From the NCBI RefSeq assembly GCF_032854445.1, contig NC_088297.1, positions 674,169 through 738,168 of the forward strand: a stretch of 64,000 bases of DNA, given 5' to 3'. Of this stretch, positions 11,801 through 22,392 are shown in pieces. Below the pieces are notes generated by a model. It ran no database searches and had not been told where the DNA came from. It saw only the letters and a list, made by a program, of their open reading frames with translations. Position numbers and translations under genes: made by a program. Origin of the DNA: Liolophura sinensis. Taxonomy: Eukaryota > Mollusca > Polyplacophora > Chitonida > Chitonidae. Numbering within the stretch: the first letter of the stretch is position 1; each line of letters opens with the position of its first letter.

Positions 11801-13437
11801 TTCACCATCAATACATGTAGTGTACATGTATATACTGCTAAGTTCACCATCAATACATGTAGTGTAGATGTACATACTGCTAAGTTCACCATCAATACAT
11901 GTAGTGTACATGTACACACCACTAAGTTCACCATCAATACATGTAGTGTACATGTACATACTGCTAAGTTCACCATCAATACATGTAGTGTAGATATACA
12001 CACCGCTAAGTTCACCATCAATACATGTAGTGTAGATGTACACACCGCTACGTTCACCATCAATACATGTTGTGTAGATGTACACACTGCTAAGTTCACC
12101 ATCAATACATGTAGTGTAGATGTACATACTGCTAAGTTCACCATCAATACATGTAGTGTAGATGTACATACTGCTAAGTTCACCATCAATACATGTTGTG
12201 TAGATGTACACACTGTTAAGTTCACCATCAATACATGTAGTGTAGATATACACACTGCTAAGTTCACCATCAATACATGTAGTGTAGATGTACATACTGC
12301 TAAGTTCACCATCAATACATGTTGTGTAGATGTACACACTGCTAAGTTCATCATCAATACATGTTGTGTAGATGTACATTCTGCTAAGTTCACCATCAAT
12401 ACATGTAGTGTAGATGTACATACTGCTAAGTTCACCATCAATACATGTTGTGTAGATGTACACACTGCTAAGTTCACCATCAATGCATGTTGTGTAGATG
12501 TACACACTGCTAAGTTCACCATCAATACATGTTGTGTAGATGTACACACTGCTAAGTTCACCATCAATACATGTAGTGTAGATGTACATACTGCTAAGTT
12601 CACCATCAATACATGTAAAGTACATGTACATTCTGCTAAGTTCACCATCAATACATGTAGTGTAGATGTACATACTGCAAAGTTCACCATCAATACATGT
12701 TGTGTAGATGTACACACCGCTAAGTTCAACATCAATACATGTAGTGTAGATGTACATACTGCTAAGTTCACCATCAATACATGTAGTGTAGATGTACACA
12801 CCGCTAAGTTCACCATCAATACATGTAGTGTAGATGTACATACTGCTAAGTTCACCATCAATACATGTAGTGTAGATGTACATACTGCTAAGTTCACATC
12901 AATACATGTGTAGATATACACACTGCTAAGTCACCATCAATACATGTTGTGTAGATATACACACTGCTAGTTCACCATCAATACATGTAGTGTAGATGTA
13001 CATACTGCTAAGGTTCACCATCAATACATGTTGTGTAGATGTACATTCTGCTAAGTTCACCATCAATACATGTAGTGTAGATGTCATTCTGCTAAGTTCA
13101 CCATCAACACATGTAGTGTAGATGTACACACTGCTAAGTTCACCATCAATACATGTAGTGTACATGTACATTCTGCTAAGTTCACCATCAATACATGTAG
13201 TGTAGATGTACACACTGCTAAGTTCACCATCAATACATGTTGTGTAGATGTACACACTGCTAAGTTCACCATCAATACATGTAGTGTAGATGTACACACT
13301 GCTACGTTCACCATCAATACATGTTGTGTAGATGTACACACTGCTAAGTTCACCATCAATACATGTAGTGTAGATGTACACATCGCTAAGTTCACCATCA
13401 ATACATGTAGTGTAGATGTACACACTGCTAAGTTCAC
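8857..13437. repeat. 42-bp minisatellite, about 109 copies
   Basis: The unit is GTTCACCATCAATACATGTA followed by GTGTAGATGTACATACTGCTAA. Variants swap TAGTG/TTGTG, GATG/CATG, and CATACT/CACACC/CATTCT. Because 42 is divisible by 3, frames of over 1,000 codons remain open on both strands; indels near 12900-13100 break them. The unit contains TACATGTA palindromes. It lies in the inferred GLS first intron. No splice signals link it to a gene, so I treat it as non-coding. Confidence 0.95.
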
Positions 13438-13888
13438 ATCTCTACATGTACACGTGTAGTGAACACTTGTACGTGAACTCTGGGCCGAGTGGCAGGTGTT
13501 TGATTCTGGAGGACAACTTTTCGGTTCCAGATGTCACAATATAGGTAAGTTCATGTAATTATCCACATACGAGGCAAGTTCAGGAAGGTTGGGAATTTGA
13601 ATAAATATAATATATACATAGCCACACAGCTTATAAATGTTTTCCTGGTGAACAGATAGGGGTATAAATATGAGTACAGGTTATGGCTTTCAAGCTGAGC
13701 ACTCCTTCCAGCAATTTGCACATGTACAATTCAGGGTTTATAAATCATTGTGCAGACATGTGAACGAGTGGAGAATAATTCAACGCTTTCATCTAGTATG
13801 CCTACAAGTTTATAGAATCATTTAAAGGGGAACGTAAGAGGGTTGTCATATACAGCTAGACTTACGTACACCAGTTTATGACATTTAC

Positions 13889-14142
13889 TGGGGGCCTCCA
13901 TTGCCCAGCTTGCCATCGCAGCGCAATGACACGGGAGCCTCTCACTAATACGGTCATTATGAGTTCAAGTCCAGCTCATGCTGGCTTCCTCCCTAGCTGT
14001 TGTGGGTAGGTCTGCAGCACCCTGCGGATGGTTGTGGGTTTCCCAGGGTTCAGCCCGTTTTCCTCCCACCTTAATGCTGGCTGCCATCGCATGCGTGAAA
14101 TATTCCTGAGTATAGCATAAAACACCACTCAAATAAATATGA
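13889..14142 (+). mobile_element. SINE-A, full length, diverged
   Basis: GGGGGCCTCCATTGCCCAGC head to AAATAAAT tail. Confidence 0.8.
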
Positions 14143-14357
14143 ATCAAAGGAGGCATTTAGCGGGTCAACCCGTACCCAGTAGGCCCAGAGGCTGCATACA
14201 CTCTAACATGGCTTACATGTCAACTCAAGATCATCTGTCTTGCTGTTAAGATTTCTTGGTTCTAACACTGCTCTCACCAAGACATGCCTGACAACGCTGA
14301 ATAACACCGGTGTGCATTAAACACCAATAATACAACTGTAAACTTCTTCTTCTTCAG

Positions 14358-14629
14358 GGGGCCTCTGTGGCTCAGTTGGTTAGCGCGCTAGCGCAGCGCA
14401 ATGACCCAGGAGTCTCTCACCAATGCAGTCGCTGTGAGTTCAAGTCCAGCTCATGCTGGCTTCCTCTCCGGCTGTACGTGGGAAGGTCTGCCAGCAACCT
14501 GCGGATGGTCGTGGATTTCCCCTGGGCTCTGCCCGGTTTCCACCCACCATAATGCTGGTCGCTGTCGTATAAGTGAAATATTCTTGAGTACGCGTAAACA
14601 CCAATCAAATAAATAAAATAAATAAATCT
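14358..14629 (+). mobile_element. SINE-A, full length
   Basis: Well preserved head, core and (AAAT)n tail; apparent TCTTCTT-type flanking repeats. Confidence 0.85.
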
Positions 14630-14832
14630 TCTTGTTCATTACTTGACTGGAGTTTTTACACAGTCCATGTAAACGCATGCAGATATTGACAGATGTGGCT
14701 GTATTAATTGCATTAAAGATATGAATAATAAATGGGTATGTCATGAAATCAGTTAATTCCCATGATTATCCTGTACAAATGACACATACTGTAAGTGATG
14801 ATGTCTGCATCCAACAGGAGCAGATTTCCAGT

Positions 14833-15465
14833 GTTCACACCAGCAATACATGTCGCTAGCGGCAATTTCACATACCAGCAGTACATGTAGCTAACCGGAA
14901 TTTCTCATACCAGCAGTACATGCAGCTAGCAGAGTTTCTCATACCAGCACTACACATAGTTAGCTGAATTTCTCATACCGGCAGTACATGCAGGTAGCTG
15001 GAATTTCTCATACCAGCACTACACATAGTTAGCTGGATTTCTCATACCGGCAGTACATGCAGGTAGCTGGAATTTCTCATACCAGCACTACACATAGTTA
15101 GCTGGAATTTCTCATACCGGCAGTACATGCAGGTAGCTGAAATTTCTCATACAGCACTACACATAGTTAGCTGGAATTTCTCATACCGGCAGTACATGCA
15201 GGTAGCTGGAATTTCTCATACCAGCAGTACATGTAGTCAGCTGGAATTTCTCATACCAGCACTACATGTAGTTAGCTAGAATTTGTCATACCAGCAGTAC
15301 ATGCAGTTAGCCAGAATTTCACCTACCAGCAGTACATGTAGCTGGCAGGGAATTTATACCAGCAGTACACGTAGTCAGCTGGAATTTCTCATACCAGCAC
15401 TACACGTAGTTAGCTAGAATTTCTCATACCAGCAGTACGTGTAGCTAGGGGGAATTTCTCATTAG
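14833..15465. repeat. 34-35-bp minisatellite, about 18 copies
   Basis: The unit is CTCATACCAGCAGTACATGT followed by AGCTAGCTGGAATTT. Between about 14940 and 15220 two variants (CACTACACATAGTTAGC and CAGTACATGCAGGTAGC) alternate strictly, a dimeric higher-order repeat of about 70 bp. Confidence 0.85.
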
Positions 15466-15599
15466 CTCAGTTGGCAGATTGCTGCACTTTGGCTCTGGAA
15501 ATACTTGTACATTTGCAAGAGTAACTCTGTCAACTTTTATACAGTATACACAAGCCTTAATTATAGATATCCACTTGTCAGGACTGGAATTTTAAGCTC

Positions 15600-15730
15600 C
15601 TTGTCCTGTAAACCTAACAGTACATTTACCTTGACAGGGGGCCAACTATTTTTGTTATATGACAAACCTAACAATATATTTACCATGACAGGGGGCCAAC
15701 TGTTTTTGGTATATGACAAACCTAACATGT
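15600..15730. repeat. About 61-bp tandem duplication
   Basis: Two copies of a unit carrying ACAGGGGGCCAACT and TATGACAAACCTAAC. Confidence 0.75.
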
Positions 15731-16558
15731 ACATAATCTTGTTTCGTATTTAATACTTTAGGTAACAGCGAAATTGGCCAATCACTACATGCACCAAGCT
15801 AACAATCATTTTCGGCCCTGAATTTGATCACCTAAGCCATGTCAACTTGCTTCCATTTTCCTGAAGGCCATCAGTGGCATGACGCCATCAACGCCTTACA
15901 GGGCTCTACTGTGTGGTCTTTAATACATGAAGTTTGTTGTATTTATGAATTTGTAAATTTATTTCAACGGTGTTTTATGCCGTATTCTAAATTTATTAAA
16001 GTTTGCTGGAGACTGCTTAACATACCACCCACAAGGTGGGAAAGCTGATCAGTAGCTTGCCAAAGATCAGTGGTTTACTCCAGCCATAAACTTAACCCCA
16101 CATGCATGGGTCATTCCATGTCATTTCATCCAGCTGTTGTAGTGACCTCCTTGGATTATTTTGAAAAAATTCTCAAACATACATGTACCTTAGCATACAT
16201 GAAGAAAGTTTGCCTAGTTATAGCTCTAAATTTCAACTGGTTTTTAAGATACGGCCCTTCAGAAACACCATGTACTGTTCATTTTCAACAGTGTTAAAAT
16301 GCGTATTCGTTCTGCAAGCACTTTTAGACTTTTAGATGGCTGTAATTTTCTATTCAAGGAGACTAGATGTCTGGAACTCCACCCACTGGGGTTTTCCTAC
16401 CCAGGCTTTAAAAATATAGCAGAAAAGTAATATACTTAATACTTTATGAGATAATAGCCCTTAAACATCACACTTTAATTAACGTTTTTGTCAAATTTTG
16501 TATTTTCAGGGAGCTGTCATAGGTCAGGTGAAATATACATATATAGGAGATCTTTGTT

Positions 16559-16722
16559 ACCTGTATGTGGGAAGGTTTGCCAGCAACTTGCCAATGGTAG
16601 TTGGTTTCCCTCGGGCTTTGCTCGGTTTCCACCCACCATAATGCTGGCCGCCGTCGTGTAAGTGAAATATTTTTGAGTACAGCGTAAAACACCAATCAAA
16701 TAAATAAATAAATAAATAAATC
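16559..16722 (+). mobile_element. SINE-A, 5'-truncated, with target-site duplication
   Basis: Starts at TGTATGTGGGAAGG; ATCTTTGTTACCTG flanks both ends, so the truncated copy was itself inserted by retrotransposition. Confidence 0.85.
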
Positions 16723-17109
16723 TTTGTTACCTGGTTAATATTATTTATGTCATTTGCACAAGAAGGCCTGACTGCTTAAAAGCTTTATCTTTCATGTACT
16801 TGGTTGTCTGAACTATGCTACAGGACAAACAGCTGTCCAGTTTCCCCCTTTTTTATACTGTAACAGTTCACCACGTTGACAACTAGACAGCTAGACAGAC
16901 AGCTCTTTGAATATTTTCTCACATCATGATACATCTCTTAGCCAACTGTGGAAAAATATTCAAAATGCCTACCAGTGATATTTAAATTTGTTGTTTAAGA
17001 ATTTTTCAAAATAATCCAATGGGGTCACTGTAAAAAAAAGATTGGGGGGGGGGGGGGAGGGAGGTGGGCTGATTTGACATGCAATGACCCATATCAAGTA
17101 AAGAGAAAG

Positions 17110-17181
17110 GTGTTTTATGCCGTACTCATGAATATTTCACTGATACGACCGCGGCCAGCATTATGGTGGGAGGAAACCGGG
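17110..17181 (-). mobile_element. SINE-A 3' fragment
   Basis: GGTGTTTTATGCCGTACTCA to GGAGGAAACCGGG. Confidence 0.75.
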
Positions 17182-17486
17182 TCTTCATAAATAGGAAGTA
17201 GTAAGTGCTTTATGATTACATGAGCAGATAGAAACACATGATTAATACCACTAGCCTCTTTTTAAGGTGGTGTGCACAGAGAAGTTACTGCAATTTCACA
17301 CTGTACAGTATTTAAACACAGAGCAGTTCAACTCACAGCAAACACCCCCATCCCCCCCACCCCCACCCCTGCCAATTCTTAAAGATGGGAGGGAAAATTG
17401 TGAATACAAATAAATACAATATGTTGACGACAAAACATAAAATTTTCTCTAGTGAAGATATTACGATATAAATATATAAATAATAT

Positions 17487-17999
17487 AGAGTGAGTAAGTG
17501 AATGATTGAGTGAGTGAGTGAGTGCTTGGGGTTTATCGTCACACTTCACTTTTATAGTTACATGATGGCGAAGCAGTCCTAAGAGTGCCTGTTATGTGCC
17601 TCCTTCTTGCAAGACAGACTTTTGCCGCTCTTTTATCTGGTGCTGCTTCACTGAGATGAATTACCGAAGTAAGCCAGCCCGCCCCAGCCATTATACTGGT
17701 ACAGATCAACCAGTCATTGCACTATCCCCTTCATGCAGGGCAAGTCCATGTCACCAAAGTGCTGAGGCCGCTTAAGAATCATGCTGAAGACATCAGTACT
17801 TGACACCCCACCCAGTCACATTATATTGACACTCGGCCAACCAATCAGCTTTCCTTGCTTTCTGTGTTGAGCTGAAAGTGAGGCAGCAGCAAATGTCATT
17901 TTTAAAGTTTTTGGTAGGGCGTGAGCAGAGTTTGATCCTGGGGTCTCCTGATTTCAAAGCGGACACACTAACCATTAGGCCACCGATGCAGACTATTTA
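17487..17999 (-). mobile_element. SINE-B (second tRNA-derived family), long copy
   Basis: On the minus strand it has a tRNA-like head (GGTGGCCTAATGGTTAGTGT box A region; AGGATCAAACTC box B region), a body of over 350 bp, and a 3' tail with GTGACGATAAACCCCAAGCA followed by (CACT)n. The head is interrupted by the SINE-A at 17993-18262. Confidence 0.75.
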
Positions 18000-18262
18000 T
18001 TTATTTATTTGATTGGTGTTTTACGCCGTACTCAAGAATATTTCACATATACGACGGCGGCCAGCATTATGGTGGGGGGAAACCAGGCACAGCCCGGGGG
18101 AAACCCACGACCATCCGCAGGTTGCAGGCAGACTTTCCCACTTACGGCCGGAGAGGAAGCCAGCATGAGCTAGACTTGAACTCACAGCGACCGCATTGGT
18201 GAGAGGCTTCTGGGTCATTACGCTGCACTAGTGCGCTAACCGACTGAGCCACGGAGGCCCCC
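17993..18262 (-). mobile_element. SINE-A, full length, inserted into SINE-B head
   Basis: GATGCAGACT flanks both ends as a target-site duplication; the insertion sits inside the tRNA-like head of the SINE-B copy, which fixes relative ages. Confidence 0.85.
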
Positions 18263-18564
18263 TGATGCAGACTAATTCGGAAATGAGACACCCTAATATC
18301 AAATCTAAGTGGTACTACAAAATCTATGAATTCATAAATTATGTTATGTAGTAGCCTGCAGGTAAACAGGTATTATGCCTTTTTTATGGATTCAACAGTA
18401 AAAATCAGTATTTCCAGCATTCTGCTACACAGAAGCTAAGAAATAATGCTATATATATATCAGCATGATAATACTACAAACCCCAATTTTGTGCACATCC
18501 ACGTCATATGGCATAGCCCGGCACGTTGAAGAAAATCCATATTTTCTTATGGAAATGCCAGAAC

Positions 18565-18801
18565 TTAGAGTCTGAATCGATGATGAAATCTAAATGCTTG
18601 ATGCCGTTTTGACAGCAACGGCACATTTGTCTGTGTACCACTATTTCTGGAGGTTATCTTGCCGCCATCGGTGTATGACCTTCTGGATAAACAACTCTCT
18701 GTATGACCGTGACAACGAACTGGGCATAAAATCAGTTTTTCTGCCTTGCCACATCCAGTAACAAATCCCTGATACCGACTACAGATAGCTGAAGTTGCCA
18801 T
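18565..18801 (-). CDS. Possible first coding exon with mitochondrial-type leader (candidate GLS exon 1)
   Basis: A 78-codon open frame starts with ATG at 18801 and encodes a serine-, arginine- and histidine-rich, acid-poor peptide with a SRRSY motif near residue 45. That resembles a mitochondrial targeting peptide with an R-2/R-3 type cleavage site. It lies upstream of the GLS exons on the same strand and next to CpG-richer DNA, as a GLS first exon would. Against this, I find no strong splice donor in phase 2 (the phase needed to join the exon at 7145) before the in-frame TAA. Either another exon intervenes or this is not GLS. Confidence 0.33.
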   Translation of the reverse strand: MATSAICSRYQGFVTGCGKAEKLILCPVRCHGHTESCLSRRSYTDGGKITSRNSGTQTNVPLLSKRHQAFRFHHRFRL

Positions 18802-19330
18802 AGGCGCCGTAAAATCCGAAAATCAAAGGCCTTAATCTCCCCAGTGAGCGCTTAGTTAATAACGAAACCGCCTCTCAGTTACGTCAGTCGTCCTTTCTCG
18901 CCTCTCTCCCGGATTCTGTAAATTAAACACCAATGAGTCGCCGGCCGCGTGGATTTCGGCTATTTTTCACCCATGCTTCTTGCGTCGGTCTGGTTTAGGG
19001 AGGGGTCCGTTTGTGGATAGCAAGCAAGCGTTCGAACGACATGCACACAAGTCGTTTTATCTTCTTCACCTTCCCTATGCCAGTTAGTCAAATAGTGTAC
19101 CTTCTGGGAAAGGTATTATGAATTACAAGCGTATCATACTCATGTCCATGAGACCGCTGTTAGCGTTAGGCCACTCGTTAAGCAACGATACCTCCCGAAC
19201 TAAGCCCAGCACTGAGGCACTCTAAGGGGCGACTTCACGCTACATGACTCCAAACCGGCTCCATGCAATGGGTTCTAGAGGAGTAAGGTAAGCTATGTTT
19301 AATAGGCCATGCAAAATGGTTTAACCGTCA
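18802..19330 (-). promoter_or_regulatory. Candidate CpG-richer promoter region upstream of the 18.8-kb exon
   Basis: The stretch has far more CG dinucleotides than the surrounding AT-rich DNA. It contains a CRE-like TTACGTCAG (18879-18887), a CCAAT pentamer near 18930 and CGCCGGCCGCG nearby. I infer a promoter for the minus-strand exon that follows; no TATA box is obvious. Confidence 0.35.
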
Positions 19331-20120
19331 CCCTTAAATCATCACTCCGCCGAGGACTGATAAAATACTGCCCAAAAACTTAAATACAGTTAGCACTGTG
19401 GGGCTGTTTTTTAGGTATAAAATTTGTACAGGTACCCAAAAATACACACACGTATCTCCTAAACGTAGCCCCCATGAACAGAGCTAATATTCAGTTCATT
19501 TTCTGTTAATCTTCCAGATTAAGAGACTCTTAATCCCAGGTTACACATAGCCCAATGGGCATCTTTTATCGATCGCATTTACAGGAATTCGCGGGAGGGG
19601 GGGGGGGGGGGGGAAGGTGAAAAATAGTGCAAAAAAAAAAAACAAAAAAAAAAAAACGGACATCGGTGCAGGCCTACATTCAGCCCGATAGCCCATGGCC
19701 AATACCTTATAAAATCAGACTGTACCTCAAATGCAGATACTGATTGTTATGGGTATGAAATTCGCACGAAAACACAATTCACATGCACGTATGCCTGCAA
19801 ACGCCTCGATAGGCAATACTCCTAATAAAATAACGGCATATAAAGGAACATTAATTTCTGTACGTGTGCGCCAAGTGTGTGTATGATCGAGCTGTTGGAA
19901 TCGGCAGGAGCAGGAGACATTGGAGGTCTTATACAGGCTATAGTTATTAATTAACTCCCTCACTCCTAGCACGCTAGTCTTCACCCCCAGAGCGGAGAGG
20001 TCAAGATATATATTCCACCATGTGTACTGGAGAAAGTCAACGATCGCCACTGAACTTCATATAACACCATGCAACCGGTCTTTTAAAAACTGTGTCATCT
20101 CAACCGCCAATTGCCCCCAA

Positions 20121-20146
20121 AGTCCCGACGTGATATATAAGTCCCG

Positions 20147-20207
<61 letters not shown>
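20121..20207. repeat. (TA)n microsatellite with a flanking 20-bp duplication
   Basis: AGTCCCGACGTGATATATA occurs twice and then runs into about 27 TA dinucleotides. Confidence 0.85.
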
Positions 20208-20475
20208 GCTGTACTCGTCAGCTCTCATGTTTTTGAGATGAGTTTCCCGTATAATTATTATTGTATAATACAGTTGGAAATACACAAAACCTTTTTTTCT
20301 GAGGACTTCTTCCTCCTAGACACCCCCCCCCCCACCCCCACCCCCACCCCCACCCCATCTCCCACCACAGCCTGCAACCCCTGAATCCCGGCTGTTTGGG
20401 ATTCTCACTTCTTTCGTCTTGTTTAGGTTAACAACTCTTTATATATTTATTTATATAAAATTATATAGAGGATCA

Positions 20476-20552
20476 CAATGTGATTAAAATGAGATCGTAT
20501 GTATATCGCTTCGAGAAGGGATATACATACGTCACGATCTGATTTTAATCAG
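20476..20552. repeat. Imperfect inverted repeat, arms about 30-35 bp
   Basis: GATTAAAATGAGATCGTATG TATATC is mirrored by GATATACATACGTCACGATC TGATTTTAATC, with a 4-5 nt extra piece in the right arm and an 11-nt loop. Confidence 0.75.
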
Positions 20553-20606
20553 ATTAAGAGGATCAAATACCGCGGATGGCCTGTTAAAGGCTGAGACTGA
20601 ACACAA

Positions 20607-20780
20607 TTTATTTATTTATTTATTTGATAGGTATTTTACGCCGTATTCAAGAATATTTCACTTATACGACGGTGGTCAGCATTATGGTGGCAGGAAATCG
20701 GGCAAAGCCCGGGGGAAAGCCACGACCATCCGCTGGTTGCTGCCAGACCTTCCCACTTACGGTCGGAGAGGAAGCCAGCA
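20607..20780 (-). mobile_element. SINE-A, 5'-truncated
   Basis: Tail (TTTA)n TTGATAGGTATTTTACGCC through core to GGAGAGGAAGCCAGCATG. Confidence 0.85.
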
Positions 20781-21049
20781 TGGTGAACATGAGAACGAAG
20801 TTTCGAATGTTACATGTAAGTGAAAAACATCAATTTTTCCGGGGATGGAAATGAGTGTAACAAAATCGATATTGAAATGAAGCACCCTCTGCGCTCTTTT
20901 TGCTCTTGCACATTCATATCAGCAGGTACGAGAACACTGCACACAGGTTATTCACAAGTTTACGTGTGTTTCCTTAGATACAAAACGTTAATGATTAAAA
21001 TACATGTTTTTAAAAGAACTTTCAGTGACTTAATAACCTATTTTTTCCA

Positions 21050-21126
21050 GCACTGTAAAAGTCCATGGATTTAGTTTAAGTGGAAACAACTGTAAAAGTC
21101 CATGGATTTAGTTTAAGTGGAAACAT
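21050..21126. repeat. About 38-bp tandem duplication
   Basis: CTGTAAAAGTCCATGGATTT plus AGTTTAAGTGGAAACA occurs twice in a row, identical. Confidence 0.8.
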
Positions 21127-21329
21127 TCATGATAAATGCATTGATACAACTTTGGTAACTTATTGGTCCATGTTTAATTAGTCCATAATGCAATGTGAAA
21201 TCTAAGATCGACACCCCCCCCCCCCCCCCCAAATAACAAAAAAATTGGAAAAAAAACGTACTTTCAATGACTTATCCCAAAATACTTTTTAACGGCTTTT
21301 ACGGTTTTCACCACAAAAGACTACTGGCA

Positions 21330-21815
21330 CACGATAAAGAGTAAGCCCAGAGCAGCGACGAGGGTGTGATAGTTGGCAAATGGTCACATGTTACCGCTGA
21401 AATACGACTACAGCAAAGAGAGTAAAACCAGAGCAGCGACGAGAGTGTGATAGTTGGCAAATGGTCACACGTTACTGTTGAAATACGACTACAGCAAAGA
21501 GAGTAAAACCAGAGCAGCGACGAGGGTGTGATAGTTGACAAATGGTCACACGTTACTGTTGAAATACGACTACAGCAAAGACAGTAAAACCAGAGCAGCG
21601 ACCAGAGTGTGATAGTTGGCAAATGGTCACACATTACCGCTGAAATACGACTACAGCAAAGAGAGTAATACCTGAGCAGCGACGAGAGTATGATAGTCGG
21701 CAAAGGGTCACACGTTACCGCTGAAATACGACTACAGATAAGAGAGTAAAACCAGAGCAGCGACGAGAGTGTGATAGTTGGCAAATGGTCACACATTACC
21801 GCTGATATCCAGCCT
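21330..21815. repeat. 81-bp tandem array x6
   Basis: GAGCAGCGAC recurs at 21350, 21431, 21512, 21593, 21674 and 21755. Related single units occur near 30040, 38706 and 58404, so the array arose from a dispersed element. The 162-codon minus-strand frame through it is a by-product of the 27-codon period. Confidence 0.85.
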
Positions 21816-22230
21816 CTTGCAAGTTTACCGCAGTCAGGAGTTTATTTTAACTGTTAACGTAAGTACTTAAATATAGTAACAACCTAGAAGGTCATCGGCA
21901 CCATAGTTTACGCATAATTATACACAAAAAAATAATAATATAATTAACGTTAGACGCCATTGGTCTACAATTATATGTACAAAAAATGCTGTGTTGTCAT
22001 CATACATGGAAACAATGGAAATAAACAAAGCCTTTTAGTCCCCATATTACACGCCCATCACAAGACAACAAAGAACCATTAGCGTGTCGACATCTAGCGA
22101 GTCGCCATTACGCAAGGAACAGTTCCTCATCATTGTCCACATGGATATCATTGTATATACGTATGTTATAAGCCCTTGTGTCATTGCCATCGACTTTATC
22201 TTACACTAGTGTATGTGAACAATTGAACTC

Positions 22231-22237
<7 letters not shown>

Positions 22238-22300
<63 letters not shown>
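22238..22300. repeat. (TA)n microsatellite
   Basis: About 30 TA dinucleotides joined directly to the SINE-A tail fragment at 22299. Confidence 0.9.
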
Positions 22301-22303
<3 letters not shown>

Positions 22304-22392
22304 CCTCCCATCATAATGCTGTCCGCCGTCGTATAAGTAAAATAGTCTTGCGTACGGCGTAAAACACAAATGAGATAAATAAATAAACAAGT
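22299..22392 (+). mobile_element. SINE-A 3' fragment
   Basis: TTTCCTCCCATCATAATGCT to AAATAAATAAAC, abutting (TA)n. Confidence 0.8.

Noticed and set aside
9698-12913. Plus-strand frame of 1,071 codons (KFTINTCSVDVHTA repeats)
   Set aside because: Same satellite; no promoter, exon borders or conserved non-repeat part.
8837-12921. Minus-strand frames of 1,348 and 1,356 codons (MYIYTTCIDGELSS-type and CTSTLHVLMVNLAV-type repeats) as giant repeat proteins
   Set aside because: They are created by a 42-bp satellite whose unit lacks stops. Two overlapping frames and a third on the other strand are equally open, and no start context or splice signal supports any of them.
8857-13437. CRISPR array
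   Set aside because: Units are contiguous without unique spacers and the genome is eukaryotic.
21308-21796. Minus-strand 162-codon frame ([18 protein letters not shown] repeats) as a membrane protein
   Set aside because: Product of the 27-codon (81-bp) array; no non-repeat sequence.
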